Source of the DNA: Neobacillus cucumis
Lineage (GTDB): Bacteria > Bacillota > Bacilli > Bacillales_B > DSM-18226
NCBI RefSeq assembly: GCF_023715505.1
Contig: NZ_JAMBOH010000011.1
Span: forward strand, 124,001-188,000
Direction: 5' to 3'
DNA length: 64,000 nucleotides
A program made the translations under genes and the position numbers. The notes beneath the pieces are model-generated. The model saw only the letters and a list, made by a program, of their open reading frames with translations, ran no database searches and had not been told where the DNA came from. Shown in pieces: positions 17,387-25,285 of the stretch. Every line of letters begins with the position of its first letter. Positions within the stretch are counted from its first letter, which is position 1.

Positions 17387-18286
17387 TCATCCTTTTACTC
17401 CGCCAATTAAAACTCCTTTTACAAAATGTCTTTGAACAAATGGATAAACAATTAACAATGGAAGGGCTCCTACAATAATAATTCCGTATTTAATAATCTC
17501 TCCTACTTGCTGCTGTGCTGCAAGATTGTCAAGGTCACTCAGCATTTTGATGCTCAACTGATTTTGAGTCAGGATATTTCTTAAGATCAATTGCAATGGA
17601 TAAAGACTCTCATCATTTAAGTAAATGAGGGCATCAAAGTATGAGTTCCATTGTCCAACTGCGTAAAACAGAACCATAACGGCAATGATTGGTTTAGAAA
17701 GTGGCAGTACCACTTTCAAGAAAAATTTGGTGTTAGAGCATCCGTCAATTTTCCCTGCCTCAAGAAGTTCATTTGGAATATTCTCTTCAAAGAAGCTTCT
17801 GGCTACGATCAGATTCCAAACGGCGACTGCTTTAGGAAGGATCATTGCCCAGATCGTATTAAGCATTCCTAAATCCTTAACCACTAAATAAGTCGGGATT
17901 AATCCCCCATTAAAGAACATGGTAAAAAGGATCACCATCATAAAAAAACCTTTTCCGTAAAAGTCCTTGCGCGATAGTGCATAAGCTGCCATTAGTGTCA
18001 GTGAAACCTGTATTACCGTTCCTACAACGGTGTATACGACAGTATTCTTATACCCAAGCCAAATTTTCGGATCACTAAAAATCCGCTTGTAGCCTTCAAA
18101 GGTAATCTCCTTCGGGAAGAGCCATACTTCACCGTTATAAACCATATTCGGATTGCTGATAGAAGCAATGATGACGAAATATAAAGGATACAATACCGCT
18201 AAGCAAATCAGCGATAAAAATATCGTGTTGACAACATCAAATATTTTATCTTCTTTTGATTTAATGGTTTTTGCTGCTTGTGTCAT
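17387..18286 (-). CDS. Carbohydrate ABC transporter permease (LplC/YtcP-like)
   Basis: 299 residues, six membrane helices, with the ATPase-docking EAA loop LEAGKIDGCSNTKFFLKVVLP near residue 195. The ATG at 18286 follows GAGGAGGAAATAAAC; an in-frame upstream extension to 18346 overlaps the previous gene and has no good ribosome site. The gap to the partner permease is 13 nt. Together the two permeases form the channel. No ATP-binding gene is in the operon; family precedent (MsmX) suggests a shared ATPase encoded elsewhere. Confidence 0.92.
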   Translation of the reverse strand: MTQAAKTIKSKEDKIFDVVNTIFLSLICLAVLYPLYFVIIASISNPNMVYNGEVWLFPKEITFEGYKRIFSDPKIWLGYKNTVVYTVVGTVIQVSLTLMAAYALSRKDFYGKGFFMMVILFTMFFNGGLIPTYLVVKDLGMLNTIWAMILPKAVAVWNLIVARSFFEENIPNELLEAGKIDGCSNTKFFLKVVLPLSKPIIAVMVLFYAVGQWNSYFDALIYLNDESLYPLQLILRNILTQNQLSIKMLSDLDNLAAQQQVGEIIKYGIIIVGALPLLIVYPFVQRHFVKGVLIGGVKG

Positions 18287-18299
18287 GTTTATTTCCTCC

Positions 18300-19271
18300 T
18301 CACCATAACCCTGATCCAGAGAATTTCTTAGCCGTTTTGTTGACAATAAACAGTAAGATCAAGTTGATTATGCTGTTAAATAATCCTACAGCGGCTCCAA
18401 AACTGTATTCAGCCTGCTGCAAACCGACTTTATAGACGTATGTCGGGATAATTTCCGCTGCCGGTTGGTTAAGAGGCGTCTGCATAAGGTAAGCCTTTTC
18501 AAAACCAATATTCATTAAATTCCCAACTGATAATATCAGGAGAATAATCGCCGTTGGCATGATTGCAGGGATATCAACATGTAAAATCCGCTGCCATTTA
18601 TTGGCGCCGTCCATTGTTGCCGCTTCATGAATTTCCGGGCTGACTCCCGCTAATGCCGCGAGATAAACGATACAAGCCCAGCCTGTTTCTTGCCAAACTC
18701 CTGAACCGATATAAAGAGGCTTAAACCAGCTCGGTTCTGACATAAATGCGATGGCCTTCCCACCAAAAAGTGTGACAGCGCTGTTAATTAGTCCCTTGTC
18801 AGAAAAGAAGACAAACATCATACCTGCAAGAACCACGATGGAAATAAAGTGCGGTGCATAAATGACTGTTTGTACAAATCGCTTATATTTTTCATGAATC
18901 ATCTGATTCATCAAAAGAGCAATAATAATGGGCATCGGAAATCCGATTATCAGTTGAAAAATACTTAAACCTAGTGAATTCTTGATTAAATCCCAAAATT
19001 GATAAGAATGAAAAAATCGTTCGAAGTGTTCAAATCCTACCCAAGGGCTTCCTAAAATTCCGAGTGACGGGGTAAAATCTTTAAAGGCGATTAAAACACC
19101 ATACATAGGTACATATTGGAATACAATAAAATAGATGATGGCAGGCAATAAAAAGAGATAAAGCTCATAGTTTTCGAGAATTCTTTTGACCCTGCTTTTC
19201 TTGTTTACATTTCCCAGTGGAATGGCTGTTGCTTTTAAAGAATTAGTGGAAGCTTTTAAGGTTAATTTCAT
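18300..19271 (-). CDS. Carbohydrate ABC transporter permease (LplB/YteP-like)
   Basis: 323 residues, about six membrane helices, EAA loop HEAATMDGANKWQRILHVDIP around residue 225. It is the first gene of the minus-strand sugar operon, with GAGGGAGATATT before the ATG. It partners the following permease. The upstream 250 bp carry two identical LacI-type operators, so its promoter is most likely the regulated one. Confidence 0.92.
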   Translation of the reverse strand: MKLTLKASTNSLKATAIPLGNVNKKSRVKRILENYELYLFLLPAIIYFIVFQYVPMYGVLIAFKDFTPSLGILGSPWVGFEHFERFFHSYQFWDLIKNSLGLSIFQLIIGFPMPIIIALLMNQMIHEKYKRFVQTVIYAPHFISIVVLAGMMFVFFSDKGLINSAVTLFGGKAIAFMSEPSWFKPLYIGSGVWQETGWACIVYLAALAGVSPEIHEAATMDGANKWQRILHVDIPAIMPTAIILLILSVGNLMNIGFEKAYLMQTPLNQPAAEIIPTYVYKVGLQQAEYSFGAAVGLFNSIINLILLFIVNKTAKKFSGSGLW

Positions 19272-19369
19272 AATATCTCCCTCAACTTTTTTAAAAATAA
19301 ATAAAACTCGTTTGAGCAGGCTATGTATCTAGTAACACGTATAGCTTAGAATGTACTCAAATTTAGATG

Positions 19370-19384
19370 TTGAAACGTTTCCAA
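19370..19384. promoter_or_regulatory. LacI-family operator 1 (sugar operon promoter side)
   Basis: TTGAAACGTTTCCAA, a near-palindrome with central CG, about 100 bp upstream of the first permease gene. It is followed by an ATAGATAAAAAAATT tail shared with operator 2. Confidence 0.8.
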
Positions 19385-19488
19385 TAATAGATAAAAAAAT
19401 TTAGCAGCTTTTTCATTTGGTTTTGGGGGATTCAGTCAATCTCTTCTGCCCATTTAATCTTGTATTTCATGAATCCCCAGATATTATG

Positions 19489-19503
19489 TTGAAACGTTTC
19501 CAA
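19489..19503. promoter_or_regulatory. LacI-family operator 2 (distal)
   Basis: An identical TTGAAACGTTTCCAA, 119 bp from operator 1 and with the same AT-rich tail. It lies at the 3' end of the lacI-type gene. Confidence 0.75.
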
Positions 19504-19522
19504 AGATAGATAAAAAAATTAA

Positions 19523-20491
19523 TTAGGTTGTTTCACCTTTTCGATAGTGAATTGGTATTCGATAAATCTCTTGCTTTAACTCTTTTCCTTCAATTTTTCT
19601 TAAAAGAAGGTTGACAGACATTCTCGCCATCTCTTCAACTGGCTGCCTAATGGTCGAAAGGATAGGATGAAACAAATCATTGTCTTGGATTCCGTCATAG
19701 CCAATCACTTTCACATCTTCTGGAACGTTCAAACCTTTTTCTTTTGCCTTTTTAATGTACTTAGCAGCAAGAATATCTGTATTGGCAAATATTCCGTCTA
19801 CTTCACCATGCTTTTGAAAGAAACGCTCGAAAAATACATCATCGTCGTAAACATCGCTGGTTTCTTCAAATGTGACATATTCTATTCCTTGAAGTTTTGC
19901 TTCGTCTTTAAATCCGTCTTTCCTTAGAATGACTTCACTGTAAGCATAACTGGTTATTCCAAGATAAGCGGCTTTTTTTACTCCTGCCTTTGCTAGTTCT
20001 CTTGCAGCAATTCGCCCACCTTCATAGTTGTCAGAGGTCACACAGGTAATTTTTGTTCCAATATGACGGTCAATGCTAATAAATGGGATGTCGGTGTTCA
20101 CATTTTCTTCAATGTCATTGTAGGTGAGCCCGATTATACCTGCCACTTTATTTTGGTAGAACATGTCAAGGTAATAGACTTCCTTATCAGGCCTTCCCCC
20201 ACTATTGCAGAGCATGAGTTTATACCCTTCCTTATCGAGTTGATCTTCGATGTAATAAGCCATTTCTGAGAAGAACGGGTGCCATATACTAGGGAGCAAA
20301 AGGGCAATCATTTTCGATTTTTGCATTTTAAAATTTCTTGCCACTTCATTGGGTATATAGTTTAATTGTTTGATTGCATCATTCACTTTCTTGATGTTCT
20401 CAGATGTAACATTTGAATGATTATTAATTACTCTTGAGACGGTGCCAACTCCAACTCCTGCTAAACTGGCAACATCTTTAATACTTGGCAC
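19523..20491 (-). CDS. LacI-family transcriptional regulator of the sugar operon
   Basis: 322 residues. The N-terminal helix-turn-helix IKDVASLAGVGVGTVSRVIN with the hinge helix NYIPNEVARNF is complete, followed by a periplasmic-binding-like sensor domain (about 60-322). The start is GTG at 20491 with GGAGGTAATTGTA before it. Two operators lie upstream of the gene and two between it and the permease promoter, so it is inferred to repress both itself and the sugar operon until the sugar or its phosphate binds. Confidence 0.92.
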   Translation of the reverse strand: MPSIKDVASLAGVGVGTVSRVINNHSNVTSENIKKVNDAIKQLNYIPNEVARNFKMQKSKMIALLLPSIWHPFFSEMAYYIEDQLDKEGYKLMLCNSGGRPDKEVYYLDMFYQNKVAGIIGLTYNDIEENVNTDIPFISIDRHIGTKITCVTSDNYEGGRIAARELAKAGVKKAAYLGITSYAYSEVILRKDGFKDEAKLQGIEYVTFEETSDVYDDDVFFERFFQKHGEVDGIFANTDILAAKYIKKAKEKGLNVPEDVKVIGYDGIQDNDLFHPILSTIRQPVEEMARMSVNLLLRKIEGKELKQEIYRIPIHYRKGETT

Positions 20492-20541
20492 TACAATTAC
20501 CTCCGATATTTAAACAATTTCATGTACTCATTATTCCCTCG

Positions 20542-20555
20542 TGGAAACGTTTCAA
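20542..20555. promoter_or_regulatory. LacI-family operator 3 (regulator promoter)
   Basis: TGGAAACGTTTCAA, the reverse orientation of operators 1 and 2, about 50 bp upstream of the GTG start of the regulator. Confidence 0.75.
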
Positions 20556-20584
20556 TTAACTTATATGCCTATCTTATCACCCAA

Positions 20585-20599
20585 TTGGAAACGTTTCAA
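20585..20599. promoter_or_regulatory. LacI-family operator 4 (regulator promoter)
   Basis: TTGGAAACGTTTCAA, 43 bp from operator 3, about four DNA turns, on the same face of the helix. Suggests cooperative autoregulation. Confidence 0.75.
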
Positions 20600-20623
20600 T
20601 ATATTTTTTAAAAAATATTAAAC

Positions 20624-20664
20624 GGGACAGTTCTTCATGCTTCAGAAGCATGAGAACCGTCCCC
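20624..20664. repeat. Dispersed GGGACGGTTCT-type palindromic repeat, copy 1
   Basis: A roughly 40-nt hairpin: GGGACAGTTCT and TCATGCTTC pair with GAAGCATGA and GAACCGTCCC. It lies 8 bp beyond the stop of the minus-strand amino-acid permease and may double as its terminator. Confidence 0.8.
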
Positions 20665-20671
20665 ATGCTTC

Positions 20672-22006
20672 CTAAGTAAGATCAGACCCCTTTTTACCGG
20701 CCATGCCCGAGCATATTACTAAAATGATCAGAATACCTAAACAAACAAAAATACTTAATCGGTTTTCCTCACTAAAGGCAAATGCCACACAACTAATGAT
20801 CAACGCCGCTGCCGTAAAGACGGTTACATAAGGGAACCCCCAGACTCGAAAATGAGGCAGTTTCTTGTATGTTTTACGAAGCTTGACCTGCGCCAAACAG
20901 ATTGCAATCCACACCACTGCGACCGTAAACCCTGGTATGGCCATCAAGTACCCAAACACACGGTCTGGTGAAAAATACGCAACAAACGTCCCCCCGACAA
21001 GAACGACAGCACTCAAAATCACACTGTATAACGGCACCCCGTTCTTAGCCACAAATGAAAACTGTTTCGGTGCTTCCCCTTCTGCTGCTAAGGAATATAA
21101 CATTCGAGTACAGCCATAGATACCTGAGTTTGCGGCAGACAATACAGCAGTAATAAGGACAAAGTTCATAATATGGGCAGAACCAGGAAATCCAACCGCA
21201 GATAACACCTGGACAAACGGACTATCCTGATTGCCGACTTCATTCCACGGAATTAACCCGCAAATGATCAGGATAGGGACTGTATAGAATATCACAATCC
21301 TCCAAATAACGCCTTTAATCACCTTAGGTAATACCTTTTCGGCATCCTTTGTTTCTGTTAACGTCAATCCAATCAGTTCTGAACCGCCATAAGAAAAGAT
21401 AACAATTAATAGGGCAGAGAACACGCCTGACCAGCCGTGTGGAAAGAACCCCTGGTGCTGCGAATAGTTTTGTAGATAGTGAGTTTCATTACTAGGAATC
21501 ATCCCAAATAAAATACTTGCACCTAGGATAATAAATAAAACAATCATGGTAATTTTAATACCAGCGAACCAAAATTCGAACTCTCCGTACTTCTTAACAT
21601 TCATAAAGTTGATCGCCACAATAAAAATAGCGCTAATAAAACTTAATGACCATAAAGACATTGAAGGAAACCAGTACTGCAGAAAGCTTCCTGCTGCTAT
21701 TACCTCAATCACACAAACGGTGAGCCACATGAAACAGTACAGCCACCCAATCACAAAGGATACTCTAGCTCCAAATGCTAATCGAATAAATCCTTTCATA
21801 TTCAGACTAGGATAGGCAATCGCCATTTCGGCAATGGCACTCATGACAACAAGCAGCAATATGCCTGCGAAAAGATAGGAAAATATAACAGCAGGCCCCG
21901 CAATCGATACCGTTTCCGATGTCCCTTTAAATATACCTGTGCCAATGGCTCCCCCGATGGCCATCAATCGGATATGCCGTGGCAATAATCTTTTTTGTAA
22001 TTCCAA
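20672..22006 (-). CDS. Amino-acid permease (APC superfamily, AAT type)
   Basis: 444 residues, about 12 membrane helices. The first helix carries the APC motif AIGGAIGTGIFKG (residues about 17-29). The family takes up amino acids with protons. The TTG start at 22006 follows AGGAGG with 8-nt spacing. A T-box leader lies directly upstream, so expression rises when a particular tRNA is uncharged; the amino acid read by the T-box should be the transported one. The relative order (T-box, permease) is the best substrate clue here. Confidence 0.9.
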   Translation of the reverse strand: MELQKRLLPRHIRLMAIGGAIGTGIFKGTSETVSIAGPAVIFSYLFAGILLLVVMSAIAEMAIAYPSLNMKGFIRLAFGARVSFVIGWLYCFMWLTVCVIEVIAAGSFLQYWFPSMSLWSLSFISAIFIVAINFMNVKKYGEFEFWFAGIKITMIVLFIILGASILFGMIPSNETHYLQNYSQHQGFFPHGWSGVFSALLIVIFSYGGSELIGLTLTETKDAEKVLPKVIKGVIWRIVIFYTVPILIICGLIPWNEVGNQDSPFVQVLSAVGFPGSAHIMNFVLITAVLSAANSGIYGCTRMLYSLAAEGEAPKQFSFVAKNGVPLYSVILSAVVLVGGTFVAYFSPDRVFGYLMAIPGFTVAVVWIAICLAQVKLRKTYKKLPHFRVWGFPYVTVFTAAALIISCVAFAFSEENRLSIFVCLGILIILVICSGMAGKKGSDLT

Positions 22007-22095
22007 AATAGTTTCCTCCTATTTAATATAACTATGAAAGGGTCGCTGATTTACCGCAATGGGTAGCTGGACACTCCCTCGGGCAATGTAAAAAA

Positions 22096-22340
22096 AGCCC
22101 AACAAACACAAAAAGCCCCTACTGATCCTATCAGTAGGGACGACTTTTTATCGCGGTACCACCCTAGTTGCAGACAAAGTCTGCCTCTCGACTTTGTTAA
22201 CGGTCCATCGACCGTCTTTCCCTCATAAAGGTCCACTTTATTTCGAAAAAGATGCTCAGGGATCGAAGTTCATCCTTATCTTGTACTGATTTGCACCTTC
22301 CATCAGCTCTCTGAAAACAGTGAGATAAGCACTACTAATA
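22096..22340 (-). ncRNA. T-box riboswitch leader of the amino-acid permease
   Basis: On the minus strand the conserved T-box AGGGTGGTACCGCG is at 22152-22165. It is followed by a terminator whose stem CCCTACTGAT/ATCAGTAGGG (22117-22139) ends in a T run. The Stem I base pairs GTGCTTA (22326-22332) with TGAGCAT downstream. The specifier loop includes GATGAACTTCGATC; TTC (Phe) or CTT (Leu) are the candidate codons and I cannot settle which from sequence alone. Confidence 0.9.
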
Positions 22341-22544
22341 TTCCCTTCATTGCTCAATTATGTAAATTTTAAAGAATTAGTTCCAAATTTCAAGTATGTT
22401 CTGTATTATAAAATTTGAATTATTATTCTGTCAATAATTTTTTCAAAATAATATATTAGGAAAGATTTATATCAGCAACTCCTATAGCTTACTACAAAAA
22501 AAGGTGTTAAAATAAATCAAATTCAACAAGAAGGAGCACATATA

Positions 22545-23897
22545 ATGCAACAAAAAATATCCTTTTCAACCTATGCAGTCATCGGTACCATGCTGTTCGG
22601 AATGTTCTTTGGTGCAGGTAACTTAATTTTCCCTATCCAAATGGGACAACTTGCCGGAACAAACTTTTGGCCAGCTCTAATCGGCTTCCTAGTTACAGCG
22701 ATAGGCCTCCCGTTTATGGGCATTTTGGCATTTGGTTTATCCGGAAGTAACGGCCTGCGTGACTTAGCAGGCCGTGTCCATCCAGTATTTGGCGTCGTGT
22801 TCGCAATGGCTCTATACCTAACCATTGGACCATTTTTTGCGATTCCGCGTACAGCAACCGTACCATTTGTGGTTGGTTTCGAACCGTTTATAAATCCAGA
22901 ACACACCAGTTTATATCTCGGGCTCTTTAGCTTCCTATTTTTTGCCATCGTATATTATTTCTCATTAAATCCTGCAAAAATTATCGACTATATCGGAAAA
23001 TATCTAACACCGGCATTTTTAGTTTTTTTATTCTTCCTAATTATTATTGCGATCGTCAAGCCGATGGGACACTTCGATAAGCCGACAGGCGACTATCGTG
23101 GATTGGCATTTATTACGGGCTTTAAAGAAGGATATAATACGATGGATGCCCTCGCATCACTAGCTTTCGGGATTGTTGTCATCAATGCTATTAAGGGACA
23201 AGGCATCACCGACACGAAGACGATTGCGAAAGCAACTTGGAAATCAGGTATCTTCGCTATGGCGCTAATGATGCTGATTTACGGCCTCATTACGTATATG
23301 GGGGCATCCAGCGTATCGGCTATCGGTACATTCGATAATGGCGGGTTGATCTTTGCTAAGGTTGCTCAGCATTATTTCGGACCATTCGGTGCGATTTTAC
23401 TTGCGATTATAATCGTACTAGCATGTTTAAAAACTAGCATTGGCCTAATTACATCGTGCAGTGAATTTTTCAATAGTGTTTTTCCAAAAGTAAGCTATAA
23501 AATGTTCGTACTAATCCTATGCCTGGTATCATTTATTATCGCCAACTTTGGCTTAAACAATATTATTCAATTTGCAGTACCGGTCCTTATGTTATTGTAT
23601 CCTTTAGCGATTGTTCTGATTTTGTTAGCGCTAAGCTCCTCATTATTCAAGCATAAGCAAAGTGTCTATGCTGCGTCTATGTTCCTTACTTTTTGTGTTA
23701 GTTTCTTCGATGGATACAGCACATTAGCCAGCAGTTTACCTGGAGCGACTAATACTTTATTCGAATCGATTAAGTCGGCTTACATTGAGTATTTACCACT
23801 TTACAGTATTGGCCTTGGATGGATGTTACCAGCCTTAGTCGGTGCGATTATCGGTTATTTTTGGCCGACGAACTCTAAAAAAGTGGCAATAGAATAA
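22545..23897 (+). CDS. brnQ: Branched-chain amino-acid uptake carrier BrnQ
   Basis: 450 residues with about 12 membrane helices. LIVCS family hallmarks: LFGMFFGAGNLIFPIQMGQ at the N-terminus, PRTATVPFVVGFEP (about 105), and the LACLKTSIGLITSCSEFF region (about 295). Takes up Leu, Ile and Val with sodium or protons. AAGAAGGAGC precedes the ATG. It is divergent from the T-box-controlled permease, leaving about 200 bp between the T-box start and this gene for its promoter. Confidence 0.93.
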   Translation: MQQKISFSTYAVIGTMLFGMFFGAGNLIFPIQMGQLAGTNFWPALIGFLVTAIGLPFMGILAFGLSGSNGLRDLAGRVHPVFGVVFAMALYLTIGPFFAIPRTATVPFVVGFEPFINPEHTSLYLGLFSFLFFAIVYYFSLNPAKIIDYIGKYLTPAFLVFLFFLIIIAIVKPMGHFDKPTGDYRGLAFITGFKEGYNTMDALASLAFGIVVINAIKGQGITDTKTIAKATWKSGIFAMALMMLIYGLITYMGASSVSAIGTFDNGGLIFAKVAQHYFGPFGAILLAIIIVLACLKTSIGLITSCSEFFNSVFPKVSYKMFVLILCLVSFIIANFGLNNIIQFAVPVLMLLYPLAIVLILLALSSSLFKHKQSVYAASMFLTFCVSFFDGYSTLASSLPGATNTLFESIKSAYIEYLPLYSIGLGWMLPALVGAIIGYFWPTNSKKVAIE

Positions 23898-23941
23898 TAA
23901 CAAGAAAACCACCCTTTAAACGGGGTGGTTCTCTTGTTATA
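23896..23941 (+). terminator. Long hairpin after brnQ
   Basis: ATAACAAGA.AACCACCC pairs with GGGTGGTT.TCTTGTTAT around a short TTTAAACGG loop. The stem is long, but the T tract is missing. Confidence 0.6.
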
Positions 23942-23984
23942 TGGAACTTTTACTAAACCTTATATCTTCCTCAGCTTTAAGATA

Positions 23985-24022
23985 AAAAACCCAACCTCCA
24001 TTCAAAAAGTGAAGTTGGGTTT
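23985..24022 (-). terminator. Terminator of the minus-strand spore-coat pair
   Basis: On the minus strand AACCCAAC pairs with GTTGGGTT, followed by six T. Confidence 0.75.
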
Positions 24023-24028
24023 TCCCTA

Positions 24029-24340
24029 TTAGCTATTTGATTTTTCAGCCAGGTTTGTTGCTGTACTTGCAGCAGTCAAATCAACCTGGAGCTGCTCACT
24101 CAACTCATGTGGATGATAGTATCCCTTTGCAATCATATAATTGGTAATATTCTCATGGGTTTGAATGGCATCTCTTAACTGTGCTCTTAAAGCAGTTCGT
24201 AATTCTGGAGTAGCCGCTTCAGTAAGAGCAACCGTATAGTTTCTTACCCCTGCTTTGGCAGCGATTAAAAAGTCGGTGGCGATCACCTGATCGGTCATCC
24301 CGCCCATCCCCATCAAATTTTGAATAAATGAGTTCATCAC
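24029..24340 (-). CDS. yraD: CotF-family spore coat protein (YraD-like)
   Basis: 103 residues. A CotF-type helical domain is visible: TDQVIATDFLIAAKAGVRNY, then TEAATPELRTALRAQLRDAI, ending near YYHPHELSEQLQVDL. Its start overlaps the stop of the upstream small gene by 4 nt (ATGA), so they are coupled. B. subtilis has the same type of genes (yraD, yraE, yraF, yraG) beside adhB, as here. Inferred: a forespore or coat protein made during sporulation. Symbol by size and context, not proven orthology. Confidence 0.82.
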   Translation of the reverse strand: MMNSFIQNLMGMGGMTDQVIATDFLIAAKAGVRNYTVALTEAATPELRTALRAQLRDAIQTHENITNYMIAKGYYHPHELSEQLQVDLTAASTATNLAEKSNS

Positions 24341-24540
24341 TGCGCCTCCCGATTGGTTAAAAATTGCTGTAATTGTTCAATATGAAGCTGGCCAGTTGTA
24401 ACATCATTTTCAAGTATCGTTTTTAATTCTTCATCCTGAACGAGTGCCCCCATTGTGGCTGATTTGGTCAGACAAAGGTTTTTAAAGGTCAACAATTCAT
24501 GTAAATCGAGAGTTTCATGAAGCCCCAAAAATTTTACCAT
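24337..24540 (-). CDS. yraE: Small spore-coat-associated protein (YraE-like)
   Basis: 67 residues: LHETLDLHELLTFKNLCLTK is the shared core of this small family, followed by an acidic helix (DEELKTILENDV). It is coupled to the CotF-type gene after it. Its closest relative in the window is the divergent 69-residue gene at 24686. Probably a spore protein; no independent function known to me. Confidence 0.78.
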   Translation of the reverse strand: MVKFLGLHETLDLHELLTFKNLCLTKSATMGALVQDEELKTILENDVTTGQLHIEQLQQFLTNREAQ

Positions 24541-24685
24541 TTAGTTCACTCCATTAATTTCAGTCTTTTCGTTCCCTTATATTTTCAATAAATTGTGATC
24601 TATATTCATTATTTTTTTAGTTTAAATTGATTTGTTTGGAGAAAATATCTCTAGTTAGAAATGTTAAGAAACGGAGGTGCGAAAA

Positions 24686-24895
24686 ATGGACCAAGAAAAA
24701 TTAGCCTTACACGAAACATTAGAAACGCATGAAATTATTAATTTTAAAACCGTCTGTCTGCTTCGATCTAAATTAATGCAGGGAATTTGCTTCAATAATG
24801 AATTAAAACAATTAATGGAAAAAGATGTGAAGCAATCCATTCAGGATATAAATGAACTACTCCCCTTTTATAAACAAAGCCAAATACTTCATTAA
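24686..24895 (+). CDS. yraG: Small spore-coat-associated protein (YraG-like)
   Basis: 69 residues: LALHETLETHEIINFKTVCL matches the core of the divergent gene product, showing duplication. ATG 24686 follows ACGGAGGTGCGAAAA; the frame upstream to 24677 lacks support. It starts a plus-strand cluster with the CotF-type gene and adhB. Confidence 0.78.
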   Translation: MDQEKLALHETLETHEIINFKTVCLLRSKLMQGICFNNELKQLMEKDVKQSIQDINELLPFYKQSQILH

Positions 24896-24910
24896 TCTGG
24901 AGGTGAAAAG

Positions 24911-25270
24911 ATGCAAGATTATTTAGACCCACGGAATGCAGAGGGCATGCCTAATTTAGCAGATTCCACGTTTGCCATGGATTTTTTAATATCAGTTAAA
25001 AGCGGAATTCGCAATTATGGCTTTGCGATTACAGAGACGACAAACCCTGAACTAAGAAGAATACTAACCAAGCAACTCGAAGCCGCTCTTGATTTACATG
25101 GCGAAATCTCCGATCTCATGATAAAAAACAAATGGCTCCATCCTTATAATTTTAAAGATCAGTATCCGATTGACCTAAAAGGCGCAGAAACGGCGGTACA
25201 AATCGCCCAAATGACTCTCTTCCCTAATGACACGGACAGGGGCGGAATGTTTGCTACACCAAATGAATAA
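24911..25270 (+). CDS. yraF: CotF-family spore coat protein (YraF-like)
   Basis: 119 residues. FAMDFLISVKSGIRNYGFAITETTNPELRR parallels the minus-strand CotF protein almost motif for motif; the C-terminal GAETAVQIAQMTLFPNDTDRGGMF tail is extra. TCTGGAGGTGAAAAG precedes the ATG. It lies 15 nt upstream of adhB. Inferred forespore or coat location. Confidence 0.82.
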   Translation: MQDYLDPRNAEGMPNLADSTFAMDFLISVKSGIRNYGFAITETTNPELRRILTKQLEAALDLHGEISDLMIKNKWLHPYNFKDQYPIDLKGAETAVQIAQMTLFPNDTDRGGMFATPNE

Positions 25271-25285
25271 AAGGAGGGGTACTAG

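Noticed and set aside
19370..20599. The four TTGAAACGTTTCCAA-like sites as CcpA cre sites
   Set aside because: The central CG spacing fits the local LacI regulator better; they miss conserved cre positions. Dual use cannot be excluded.
22051..22236. 61-residue minus-strand frame
   Set aside because: It lies wholly inside the T-box leader and terminator.
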